Shown: piece by piece, positions 11,665 to 21,953 of the stretch
How the letters are laid out: every line of letters begins with the position of its first letter
How positions within the stretch are numbered: the stretch's first letter is position 1
DNA from: Cryptomeria japonica
Taxonomy: Eukaryota > Streptophyta > Pinopsida > Cupressales > Cupressaceae
Reading direction: 5' to 3'
Assembly (NCBI RefSeq): GCF_030272615.1
Contig: NC_081406.1
Span: 477,244,900 to 477,308,899, forward strand
Length of the DNA: 64,000 nt
Made by a program: the position numbers and the translations under genes
Notes under the pieces: generated by a model
Told to the model about the DNA's origin: nothing
Databases searched by the model: none
What the model saw: the letters and a program-made list of their open reading frames with translations, nothing else

Positions 11665-11737
11665 CTAACACTAATGTTTTGTGTGTTTTTGTGTTATTTG
11701 ATCATAGACTAATCTTGTGTCATTTAGGAGGGCATCA

Positions 11738-11742
11738 GTATT
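11738..11742 (+). repeat. Target-site duplication GTATT, right copy
   Basis: Matches 9826-9830 exactly and defines the right border of the solo LTR. Confidence 0.85.
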
Positions 11743-12684
11743 TATTATACTTGAAAAACAACAATGAACAATTGCGAAACATAAATAGATCATTATAATA
11801 ATACAAAACAGAGCAATCTACACGTGGAAAAACATAACGAAATCTAAGATTCAACAACATTCTTCAACAAGAGTATAAAAAAACAAAAATTAACAATTGC
11901 GAAACATAAATCAACCGGACATAATGATGCAAATATTTTGTTGATGAAAATCATGATTTCCACCTATCTGATCCAGTAAAGCTTCTTACAAACAATAAAC
12001 TAAAAAGCATAGACAAATAGCACTATCAACTATACAATTAGTTTATTTCAATCTTAGTCATACCTAACTATACACCATTAAAGTGAGAAAAACATTTGCT
12101 AATTGTTTTAACATATCTTACAACTACTTATAAACATCCAAAGCATCCAATCTTACAATTATTTAGCTCAAATAATCCAATACATTAGAATGATGTCATA
12201 CGTAAGAGGGTATGTTCTAAGAAAAAATGACTTAACAAAAATCTCAAGGGTCAATGACATTTTTTCTTCTCAATTAGATGATATAGCCTCCGAAATGCAA
12301 TAAATTACTTTGTTAATCGTATCTGAGGTTTCATAGCAAGCTATTTTGACTGGCTACAAAAGTTTTCTTAGTGTAATTTTAACACAATTTGTAATTTTTC
12401 CAATGTTATGGGCCTCTGTAATTTTCAGCACTCGTATCTATCTATTTATGTGTTCATTAGAAGGAAACCAAAAATAGAGTAAAGTAAACCAAAAGAGAAA
12501 CAACACAGTGTCATGTGGATATTTCTTTTATGTTAATTGTAATAGGTACATCGAGATAAAAATCACAGTACCGATTTATGAGTTCTACATATAAGAATGT
12601 AGTACAAAAAGTATGAAGATCACTTCAAATATCAAAATATTATCAAAATAAGAACTAAAACCATGAGGTGGTGGCTAAACAACT
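11743..12684. other. AT-rich intergenic stretch, no gene seen
   Basis: No coding sequence supported. AACAATTGCGAAACATAAAT occurs twice, near 11767 and 11894, indicating a small local duplication. Confidence 0.4.
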
Positions 12685-13072
12685 CTAATCAATATCTACC
12701 CATGCAACCCATCCATCTTGATTATCATTCCACTTAAGGATCTTATCTCCTAGTTCAAAAACACCTAGTGGATCAATTAACTGTTCAAAACAGGGTATAG
12801 GAAGAGGTAGAGTCTGAGTTTGTTAATACTATCATCATCATTCCCCATATTGGGAATGGTGGAAACATGAGTGGCAACAATAGGAGGAGGGGTTCTGGAT
12901 TGCCTGACCATTCTACATTCCAATTGATCAATAACCCTTCTGAGGTTCTCCTTTATCTTGTTGTTCTCTTCCAAAAGCTTCCTCACAAAAGTGTTAACAT
13001 CCTCTCTTTCTTGGATCTCTCTATTCATTGTAAAATTTTGTTCAATTATTTGTGTCACTATTCTATGGGAAC
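12685..13072 (-). pseudogene. 3' end of an unknown gene, cut by the giant LTR element
   Basis: Minus-strand coding remnant. The first part (13058-12815) is charged and helix-prone (REIQEREDVNTFVRKLLEEN, then KIKENLRRVIDQLE), a likely coiled coil. A one-base shift near 12810 leads into a distinctive C-terminus (CFEQLIDPLGVFELGDKILK, then WNDNQDGWVAWVDID) ending in TAG at 12687-12685. I do not recognise the family. The giant LTR element begins at 13073, and the continuation upstream lies beyond its other end, at about 35572 and up, where the joined frame stays open for at least a few codons. It could be a host gene or an older mobile element. Confidence 0.5.
13068..13072 (+). repeat. Target-site duplication GGAAC, left copy
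   Basis: GGAAC precedes the TGTTATACC start of the left giant LTR and recurs at 35567-35571 directly after the right giant LTR. This shows that 13073-35566 inserted as a single element. Confidence 0.85.
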
Positions 13073-13154
13073 TGTTATACCTAGCATATCTATTTCCCCA
13101 TTAGTCTCCTTGAGTCAAAATGTGAGCCCCCTTTTCCTTTTTGGTTTTTACCTC

Positions 13155-13505
13155 ATAGCTCTGGAGTCCCGGAGTCCCGAGGTCCCTTTTGTTTCTACCT
13201 CGAAACTTCGGAGTCTTGGAGTCCCGAGGTCTTTTTTGTTTTTACCTCGGAACTCCAGAGTCTCGAGGTATTTTTTTATTTTTACCTTGGAACTCCGGAG
13301 TCTCGAGGTCTTTTTTGTTTTTACCTCGGAACTCTGGAGTCCCGAAGTCCCAAGGTCGTTTTTATTTTTTTACCTCAGAACTCTAGAGTCCCGGAGTCCC
13401 GAGGTCATCTTTTACTTGCGTGCTTCAGAACCTCGGACCCCCAGAGTTCCGGGGTAGGGTATTTTCTTTTGAGCTCAGAACCTCGGGACCTTGGAGTCCC
13501 GAGGT
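13155..13505 (+). repeat. LTR array 1 (5' LTR): hairpin-rich tandem units
   Basis: About six to seven degenerate units of 45-60 bp, each a T-rich spacer (TTTTTGTTTTTACC) plus a GC-rich block such as CTCGGAACTCCGGAGTCC followed by CGAGGTC. The block holds the palindrome ACTCCGGAGT flanked by inverted CTCGG/CCGAG arms, so each unit can fold. The array lies upstream of the TATA box, where it could act in U3 control. Confidence 0.85.
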
Positions 13506-13542
13506 CGTGTTTAAGGTTTTGTATGGATGGGTTTGTGATGAG

Positions 13543-13552
13543 CTATAAATAG
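13543..13552 (+). promoter_or_regulatory. TATA box of giant 5' LTR
   Basis: CTATAAATAG just downstream of array 1, conserved at 30280-30289 in the 3' LTR. It predicts transcription starting near 13575 and makes everything from about 13575 to 18476, including the LTR ORF, part of the transcript. Confidence 0.7.
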
Positions 13553-13769
13553 GGTTGATGGACTTTTTAAAGTTCATTTGTGCATTCAGAGCTCCTCTTT
13601 CCTAGCCCCAAGTCACAAACTTCCGGACCTCTAAGATTTCCTTGGCATTTTTGGGCATTTTGATTCACCAGGTTGGTGAATTTTCTTGCCTCTCTCTTGT
13701 AGTTTCTAGTTTCGTTTTTCTTTTTTTGTTTCCCTTCATTTTTTCGCGTGCCTTTTTCATTGCATGTAT

Positions 13770-14255
13770 TAGTTTTTGACCCCGGAACCCCACATCTCCA
13801 GAGTTCCAGGTGGTCAGTTCCATTCCATGACCCCAGAACCCCAGATCCCTGGAGTTCCGGGTCTTTCCATTTCCATGACCTCAGAACCCAAGATCCCCGG
13901 AGTTTCAGGTCTTACCATTCCATGACCCTGGAACCTCAGATCCCTAGAGTTTTGGGTCTTACCATTCCATGACCTCGGAACCCCAGATCCCCAGAGTTCT
14001 GGGTTTTTCTAGTCCATGACTTCAAAATCCTAGATCCCTAGAGTTCTGAGCGGCCCCCATTCCATGACCCCGGAACTCCGGATCCCCAAAGTTCTAGGCC
14101 GTCCCATTCCATGACCCCGGAACCCCGGAACTCCGAAGTTCTGGGTGACTTTTGCATACATCTAACCTCGGAACCCCAGAACCCCGTAACGTCGGAGTTC
14201 TGAGCCTTCTCCACCTGTTCCTAGCTCGGGACCCTGAGACCCTGAAGTCTCGAAG
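13770..14255 (+). repeat. LTR array 2 (5' LTR): CATGACCCCGGAACCCC units
   Basis: About nine degenerate units of 45-55 bp of the type CCATTCCATGACCCCGGAAC followed by CCCGGATCCCCGGAGTTCCG. They lie between the predicted transcription start and the LTR ORF. GGAACTCC and GGAGTTCC recur as inverted partners. A possible donor (CCAG/GTTGGT at 13671) and a strong acceptor (TTTTTTCTTGTAG, ending 14311) bracket the array, so it may be removed as a leader intron. That splicing is inference. Confidence 0.75.
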
Positions 14256-14325
14256 TAAAACAAAGTTTATCCTTGATATTTAAGACTGAAGATTTGTGTT
14301 TTTTCTTGTAGGTTTGAGTGGTTAG

Positions 14326-17300
14326 ATGGACTCATCCTCCAGCAAAAGGGGCAAAGAAATTGATAGACTTCCATCCATAATGAAGTATCATTATCAAGGA
14401 TAGGTCTACATTTCAAAGATGGAAGATCAAGTCAAATGGGTGACCGATAGCGAAATAGGCCACATAGAAATTGAGGATATCAAGACTCAACTGGACAAAC
14501 CTAGTCTGGAGGCCCTCCACAAGAGAATCAAGAGATTCGGCTTAGTGGAGGCATACCAAGAAGTTCTTTTTCACTTCATATGTCATTTGGGTAGCTGCTA
14601 GGGCTGGAAAGTTTCTAGGGCTGTAGGTAGAAGGATAATTGGGAGAGGAGGAAGGACTGAAGAAGGTATGGGAGTATTATCCTCAACTCACTCTAGCTAA
14701 TGCCAAGACTCATTTCAAGAAAGTTAATGATGCTTTCATCTTTTCGATAATAATCAAATTGACAGGAGATGTAGGATATCAGATTAGGCAAGAGGTCATG
14801 GCTGTCATCTAAGAGTGGGCATGTTGGTTTATCTAAAACTCATGCTCTACTTACATTAGGGTTAACGAATTCATAGGTAACCCAATGCTCCTGCCCTAGT
14901 ACTGTAATGATCGGATAATCTTGCTGGAGTATGTGAGGCAGCTTGTGGGCCTCCAGTCACTATTGTCCTCAGAACATAAAATAGGTATTGATTTCTCGGT
15001 ATCTATTGGATACTTTGCATGTTCTAAAATCTAGGTGACAAAGTTAGTAGAACAAGAGCTCCAAGATTTGAACTTGAAGGAGTATGACCATGCTAGGGAG
15101 TTCTATGATCCCTATGGGAAACTTAAACAAGCTATGACAAAGGCATATGAGGGGAACAAGCCCAACTTGGAAGACTTTTGGGCCAACTTACAAGATAGTT
15201 TTGAGGTTAGGGAGAAGAACTATAATAGGTTATCTGTCCCATAGGTGAGAGATTTTGGGATTGAGACTAACCTCCCTAAAGACCCGAGGGATGATGGAGA
15301 GTTACTTGACCCAGTTTATAGAGAATCAGGGATAGATAAGAGGCCCCTCTCCCCAGTAAAATGATCTACAAATGAAGATACAAATATGGAGAAGGTCTCC
15401 CAGGTGGTCATCAACAGGACTAAATAATGGTTAAAGTAGAGGGTAAGGCCCAGTGTCTCGAAGATGAAACAGAAGGAATCCACCTCAAGGGTACCACAGT
15501 TTAGAGGCCATAAGGAGTATGCTCAAAAGACAAGGTCAACCTCGAGGCAAAATACGTCCACCAACCCAGGTGAAGAAGACAAGCCTCAAGAAAGCACTAA
15601 GGACTTATTGAAGAAACTCCAAGAGAAGATGAGGGAGTTTGAATTGTTGAAAAAGGCTGCAAACCTGGGAGTGATCGACGGATTAGGAGCGGTACCACTG
15701 GCCAAAGTTCTTCCACCAAGGATGGCCATAGGGAGAACTAAAGGAGAGGGTACCCAAGGACAAGAAGAGAATGTAGAAGCTACTGAGGAGATACCCTCTC
15801 AACCACCTTCAATACATGCCACAAATGCTCCAGGCACCACTGCTCCTACACCACCATTAATCAATATGTCCTCAGAGCATCCCGGAGTGCAAGGCTTCAC
15901 ATCTACCACTGAAGGAATGAAAGTTAGAAATATCAAGTCCGATTCAGATCAAGAGGAATAAGATCTTGAGCAACAACGACCGTTGGAAGACGAGCAAGAA
16001 GGGGATGAGACCGAAGATATATTGAATGAAAGACTGATCCTAACACCTCAAGATCAAGAAGACCTCTTCAAGGATATAGCTGCCAGACAAGGAGAAACAA
16101 AGCCAGACGAGGAATAAATGGCATTTAATAAAGAGGTCAGTGGTAAATTAGGAGAGCTATATAAACAACAGGCTCTGCAAATTAACGTAGCCTACCAAAT
16201 TTCCTCACCCCAAGATCCTGGGCAAATAGGAGCAGAAGTAAGAGATGAAGTAGAGGAGCAGACAAACGTTCAGGTTAGGATTGTTGATATGGTGTCACAT
16301 CAAGGTGATAAAGATGAAGATATACCACAATGGTTGGAGTTTACCTTCAGGAAGAAAAAGAGAAAAGCAAAACTCCCTAAGGTCATTCTACAACAAGTAA
16401 TCACTAAGGAACCACCAAAGGACAAAAACCTAAAAACCATCCATCATTTGTCAAAAACAGATTCCGGTGAGGTGATTGCAGATGTGGCAGTTCCACACAA
16501 AGTTGAAGGACAGGTCTCTCCCAAGTATCAAATATCCTAGGTAAATTTGGGTAAGCAAACCAAGTGGGGAGAGCTATATACTCTGGAGCTAGCCACAAGT
16601 GTTGTCAGTGGGCACATTGAAAAGGAGCACACCTCAAATATGGAGCTTAAGGCGCAACTTGGGTAATATAAATGGCTCCTGATTGAAATGAGTAAACCTC
16701 TAGACTCTTATAGAGCTGATGACCTACCTTCAACCTCATCACTGCTAGAGGGAGAAGTAAAGGCACTAGTAGAGGTGAGACGAGTGGTTGCTGCTGCCAA
16801 GTCTTGGACCCAGGTAAATGTGGCTAAGATTAGGTTGTTCTTACAAAATATAGTAGAAATATACCGTAATGCAGTACAGGCAGGTAGAGCTTTGGCAACC
16901 TGTTCCACACAATGGGAATGAAAGGCAAACACTTTCAATAACTAGTTCCATGTTTTGAAAAGGATATTGCGGCTAGGAGAAGAGATGGTAATAAAAGAAG
17001 ACCTCTTAGGAGGCAACATCTATAAAAACTTACAGTTCTATGTATACATTTTGGAGCTGAAAATTGATATGTTTCAGCAATATATCAAGGATATGACTGA
17101 GATCCGGGACCCTCTCGTCAGGGAAATTTTGTCATATGAGAATTTTGTAATGAATATGCTAGGACCTTTTGGCCTCAGAATAAATGATACAGAAATAATG
17201 GACCAGCAACAAGTTTTGAATCAATGGGATGCATACGAGGCACAACACCTAGTACTCGCAGCCCAGTTCGATGTTGCCCTTATGGACAGATTCACATATC

Positions 17301-17470
17301 TGATTACTCAATGTCAGGAGGTGGTGGACATGGTAAAGGAGTTAGAGGAATAGGGAACACATGCAAGCGAGGTTTTGAAGAAGTATAAATTTAGAATTAA
17401 GCATGTAGATAATCCTCCAGTCCAAGCAGTTGCATGTATAATTGAAAATTATAGCTTTTACCAAGAAATA
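14326..17470 (+). pseudogene. Long ORF inside the 5' LTR, decayed (unknown function)
   Basis: ATG at 14326, 15 bp after the acceptor-like TTTTCTTGTAG. The protein starts MDSSSSKRGKEIDRL. From 15035 to about 17440 the coding sequence stays in one frame, broken only by single stop codons (mostly TAG). It includes a lysine-rich segment (FRKKKRKAKLP) and a C-terminal helical region (QQYIKDMTEIRDPLVREILS). The start lies in another frame, and about 490 bp are deleted near 14550 compared with the 3' LTR copy. No known retroelement domain is visible. It precedes PBS and gag on the element transcript. It could be an accessory protein or a captured plant gene. Confidence 0.75.
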
Positions 17471-18476
17471 AGGCAAATATTTAATTTTGTATTTTAAGCT
17501 GCAACTCGAGTTCCAATTTTGAGAGAAATTCTGCATGATTACGAAAACATGGCTCACCTAGCAGGGTCTTCGTAATGCTCATGCAATCCCCAGTTTGTCG
17601 TTGTTAAGTGGAGTGTCAAGGTAGAAAATTGCAAGTTAACTGTGACTCCTAGTGTCAGTTCTTAATTTAGAATAGAGTTATTTCCTAGATAGTAGGGTAA
17701 AGAACTTCTATAAATTGAGAAGTTTGATTCATTTGTAAGGGTCCCAAATTGATGATTTGTGGCCTACTTAGAGATTTTAGAATATTTTGCAGATTGATTA
17801 AGAAGTTTGAGTTATTTTTGTTATACATTCATGGATGTTAATATGAAAAGCAGCTTGTAGATTTCCTGATCTACATTTATATTCTACCAAATTGTTCTAT
17901 GTAATCTGGTAACATCTATTATCTAGAGTTAGCAATGTGGTTTAATCTTTTTGTCCATCACTTTATGAATCATATTGCGCATGTCACTGGTGTATGAGAA
18001 TCATTGTGATAGGCCATATTGTTGATGATTTTATTTCCATAGACTTGTGAAATTGATGATTTTGCATGTTTTCTGGAGGTCCGTTGTTGAATGCTAATTT
18101 GGATAATTTTTGATAATTGCTTGGATTGCAAGGAACTAATTGAGTAGTTCATTAAGTTGTCATTATATTGGTCTTTATTGTTATTTCCTTGTTTCCCTTT
18201 ATGCTTCGCATTTTATTTCCCAAAAAATCTCAAATGATAAAAATACAAAAAGAGAGGAAGTGCAGTTATCCATAACCAGTGAGATTTCATTCTAACCAGT
18301 AGGCCCCTTTACAGGTATAACCACATCAACCATTGGGCTGCCCATCACTATCGAGACCCGACTATAGAGACCTTGGAGTAGTGAGTTCTTTCGAACTCAT
18401 TATTTTTCAGGAGAGGTGGTGAGTGTTTTCATAAACTACCTGACTGTTGGTGAGTGTGTCAAAACACTCGTCAATA
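17471..18476 (+). other. Noncoding 3' part of giant 5' LTR
   Basis: About 1 kb between the LTR ORF and the PBS, closely matching 34555-35566. No gene is seen. It ends with an imperfect inverted pair, TGTTGGTGAGTGTGTC and AAAACACTCGTCAATA. Confidence 0.6.
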
Positions 18477-18481
18477 GAAGC

Positions 18482-18499
18482 TGGTGCTAGAAGGAGGGC
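18482..18499 (+). other. Candidate primer-binding site of giant element
   Basis: TGGTGCTAGAAGGAGGGC starts five bases after the end of the 5' LTR. The TGG start and position fit a PBS. I have not matched it to a specific tRNA. Confidence 0.6.
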
Positions 18500-18530
18500 C
18501 AAGACTAATCCCCTCGTTGATAAACCACAT

Positions 18531-21065
18531 ATGGTACTCCTAGGAGATGGATTGATTCCCTTTACCCAAGCTAACCTCAACAACGAGCAAGATGACATTC
18601 TTACCCAAGTATACGACTCTACTTGGGACAGTACAAGAAATTACAACCATTGGTTACAATTATGACAAGTCTTAGACAATGAGACACAAAAGGCTATATG
18701 TATAGAAGCAGAGGCACAAAGAGAACTCAATCCTCAGGTGAACCCACGAGAAAATCTACAACCACTTCCTCAACCATAAAATTGAGGTACTAAGCTAGAT
18801 CGTATATCATCTTTCTCTCCCGAGAGATTCCACCGAGTCCTTAGGAGTGGTTCTTCACCATCCGACTTAGTTGAATTAGGGCCTGCCACTAGGAGGAAGA
18901 AGAACAAAGCTAAGAAACAACCCTCAACTACCTCGCCAGTACAATCATCCATACCCAACGTAGGTGATCAACTAATTCCTAGTCCTCAGCCTATCGCTGC
19001 ACCTTTTGTAACTCAACGTCCACCGGCACCACCTTCAATGGCCTACTTCAACTAAAACACCACACCACTAGGAACCATACCAGGGGGTATACATGACCTA
19101 CCTAGAAACCCAGATAAATTTTGCAGCAAATTTTACTATTTAGGGGGATGAACTACTGATGGACATATTGAAGCATTCAAAGATGTGGTTGTTTGTAATC
19201 ATATTGAACACCAAGATGTAGTATGTAGACTCTTGCCATATTCACTTGGGGAGAATGAATACAATTGGTTCTTAACCTTACCTGCAAACTCTATCACAAG
19301 TTGGGATCTCTTGGAGAAGGCCTTCATTGATCAATTCCGAGTGTACGTAGACCCCGAGACACTATACCACTAGTTCGCTTCTCTTAACAAATTGTCAAAT
19401 GATAATACTAGCTTCCAAAGGGCATTCAAGAGGCTACAAGCCCTTGACTAGGTAGCGCCTAACATAGCCATCAACTCATTTCTAAGATCTATTGATCCTT
19501 GGACCGCTATGTTAATTAAGAAGAGTGTTCCTCAAGATCAAAGGGACACCTTGGCAAAAGTCTTCACATTAGCGATTAGCATGAATCATGAGTTGAATCG
19601 AACTCCGAGAGGGATCGGATATAATTTACCCATAGGGGTGAATCAAGGAAACTAAAATCAACTCCCAGGTGTACCCTCATCTCTACCTATAGGTGCCCCA
19701 AAGATGAACCTCGTGCCAATCTATGCACCCCAACCTCAGGCAAATCAGTAGTCTGCTGCTCAAGCATCGACTTGGAAAAATGGTACCAATACCGCCCCCA
19801 CTCAAACACAATATGCTGGTCAAGTGCAAGTCAAAAATCAACAATTTGACAACATAAATCCAGTAAACCAACCTCCAACTACAGCACCAGAGAATCAAGG
19901 ATCCCATATATCCGTTGAAGTAGAAGCCTTAAAGAAAATGATCTCATAGGTTACTTCAGACTTGAGCCAGCTAAAGATGAATCCTCCAGGAGGGTATAAT
20001 CAATCCCAACCATATAATAATCAACAGAACTACAATAATCAAAACCAAAATCAAAGGTACAACAACAAACCTTATAATAGGTAGTGGAATACGGGTCCGA
20101 ATAACGGTGGGGTGAACCATGATCACCCGGACGCACGAGATAACCCAAACCACACACAAAGTGTTAACCTTGCTGATATGAATTTTCTAACAAATTGGTG
20201 CAGGTTGCATGACACAGCTGTGCATTTTGAGGTTAATTGTGCTCAGTTCGAGAAAATCATAAGAATTGCTCAAGCTGACTCTCAGCCTAAAGATTGTTCC
20301 AATGATGAACCTGATAAGGTTAATACTGCCATGTTGGTCGATACTTTCCTGTGTAGAGAATTTCAAGCTGAAGATGAAGGTGAACCATATGTCTACGATG
20401 CCCAGGCCTTTCAGACTAGGAACAATTACAATCTTAGGAGTCAAGGCAAAGCTCCATTAACAGAGCCACCTCCCCCAATGGATGGGTTTGTACCTCCAGA
20501 CGCTAATGCAAGCAACAATCCTCGTCCTCTTTAGGCTTTCCAAGGAACATGCCCTAGACAAGCTCAGGGGCAAGATTATGTTCTGAAAGGATCATTTGAC
20601 GTTACTAAGGAGATGGAAAGGACTACCACCACTATGTCCTTAATGGAAGTATTGAGATATTACCCTAAATAGAAGAGGGCTCTCCTTAGGAAATTGGAAC
20701 TATTAGAATCACAAAGAAATGAGGTTAAGATGGTAGATTTTAATGAAATTAAGGCCAACATTAGTAGTGATGCAATAGAAAATCCACCATTTTTATTGAG
20801 TTTGAAGATATGTGGGAAGAATTTACATAACTGTTTGGTAGATTCAGGAGCTTCAGGAAATGTAATGCCCTACTCTATACGTCAGCAGATCAGACTTCAA
20901 CCAGTACGTGCAAATAGTCAAGTAGTGCAACTAGACAAAACAAAGGTTAACGTCATCGGAGAATTGAAAGATGTATACATATAGTTAGGTGCTGATCCCC
21001 AAATATATTGTTATATTGACATTCAAGTGGTGGATATTCCAGAAGTAGAAATCCTCTCCGAGCGC
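18531..21065 (+). pseudogene. gag and protease of giant element
   Basis: One frame from ATG 18531 to TAA 21066-21068, interrupted by about a dozen stops. A Pro-rich N-terminal region is followed by a retrotransposon gag domain at about 19090-19650 (YSLGENEYNWFLTLPANSIT, then SWDLLEKAFIDQF), an Asn/Gln-rich linker and a zinc-knuckle-like WCRLHDTAVHFEVNCAQF (about 20197-20250). The aspartic protease follows (about 20780-21060) with an active-site LVDSGASGNVMP. The family DSGA/DTGA motif is intact. The protease looks short at its C-terminus, and a frame change to the next ORF lies between 21060 and 21088, suggesting a small deletion. gag forms the particle and the protease processes the polyprotein. 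Confidence 0.88.
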
Positions 21066-21087
21066 TAACCTGATCATTGACCCAAAG

Positions 21088-21953
21088 GTGAAAAATATGA
21101 AGAGACCAAAAGATGAAATATGGTTTTTAAAGTTTGATGGGTCAAGATCCAAGCAAGGCAGTGGAGCCGGCGTAGAGTTAACCAACCCAAAAGGGAAAAC
21201 CCTTTTAGCTTCTTACTCACTTCAATTCCCTTGTACTAATAACATGATGGAGTATGAGGCCTTAATTAGAGGATTACTTTTTGCTCATAAGAAGGGGGCA
21301 AAGTGTTTGAAAGTACAAGGAGATTCTGAGTTAGTGGTTAAACAAGTGCGGAGACAATATGCATGCCACGATAAAAGGTTAGCAGCGTATCAGAATAGAC
21401 TATGGGATCTGATTGAGGATTTTGATGCTTTCGATATTCAACTGGTATCTAGGAAAGTCAACGAAATACCTGATGCACTAGCCGTAGCTACTAGTACACT
21501 AGAACCAGTAAGCCAATCCCCTTTAAAGAAGTTCTTGGTGGAATTAATCTCTGTACCTGCTATACTTGACAATATCAAACATTTCCAAGTCTTCCGGGAT
21601 GATGCCCACATTCTAGCCTTTCTTGCCAATTCAGGGGATTTTGAAGATCAAATTATTGATGAGGAAGACAAATCGGATGATCTTAACAATGAAGGTAATG
21701 TGGATATTTTGGACTTACCAACTAATGTTATTCCTAAAGGGATGGTCACTCTGGAGAGACTTTTTGATTCAAACCCTAGAGTAAAAGAGAGGTTAACAAC
21801 AGATTTAGATGCCGAAAAATATGAGCCCCATAATATTGGTCTGGAAGGACAAGAGAGAATTGTCTATATTGGGAAGATTTGCACTCAAAATGAAAGAGAA
21901 AAACTGATACAGATCTTGAAAGAGTTCATCGATGTGGGGTATGAGGATTTAAA
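21088..21953 (+). pseudogene. RNase H domain and pre-RT linker of giant element
   Basis: Open for the whole segment. It begins with an RNase H fold of the extra type known from Tat/Ogre Gypsy elements: WFLKFDGSRSKQGSGAG, NNMMEYEALIRGL, VQGDSELVVKQV and a C-terminal NEIPDALAVATS where the family usually has ADALA. A linker with an acidic stretch (DEEDKSDDLNNEGN) leads into pre-RT sequence (RIVYIGKICTQNEREKLIQI). The order here is protease, RNase H, RT; in the Tat elements I know best the extra RNase H follows RT. The frame continues into RT at 26176 once the nested LTR is removed. Confidence 0.88.
21949..21953 (+). repeat. Target duplication of nested 4.2-kb LTR, left copy
   Basis: TTAAA, paired with TGAAA at 26171-26175 (one mismatch). 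Joining 21953 to 26176 restores the polyprotein codon phase, which confirms the insertion point. Confidence 0.75.

Larger units (their letters stand above)
9831..11737 (+). mobile_element. Solo LTR, same family as left-edge LTR
   Basis: A 1,907-bp LTR from TGTAGTCACATAAAT to GGGCATCA, flanked by perfect 5-bp duplications (GTATT). No PBS follows and no polypurine tract precedes it, so it is a solo LTR left by recombination between two LTRs. It is longer than the 107-1532 copy mainly because of tandem duplications at about 10040-10350, with units such as CACATTTAAATAAATTAATA and CACTTTTATTTTCCTACAAA. The AT-rich 5' third is full of TTAAT/ATTTAAAT motifs. Repeated CTTTAATGGTTTTCCTTAAA-type segments lie at about 10375-10520. 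Confidence 0.93.
13073..18476 (+). mobile_element. 5' LTR (5.4 kb) of giant element
   Basis: Starts TGTTATACCTAGCATATC and ends CACTCGTCAATA, where the 3' LTR ends CACCTGTCAACA, so the terminal CA has become TA. It carries two hairpin-rich arrays (13155-13505 and 13770-14255), a TATA box (13543-13552), a long decayed ORF (14326-17470) and about 1 kb of noncoding 3' sequence. Relative to the 3' LTR it lacks about 490 bp of the ORF (between GTGGAGGC and ATACCAAGAAG, near 14550). Confidence 0.92.

Noticed and set aside
12867-13457. 196-codon plus-strand frame
   Set aside because: Most of it is the translated LTR array 1 (repeated FxFxxELRSPEV). It starts in antisense sequence of another remnant and crosses the LTR border.
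18447-18530. In-frame extension of gag into the 5' LTR and PBS
   Set aside because: It would start inside the LTR and run through the PBS. The ATG at 18531 is the first one after the PBS.
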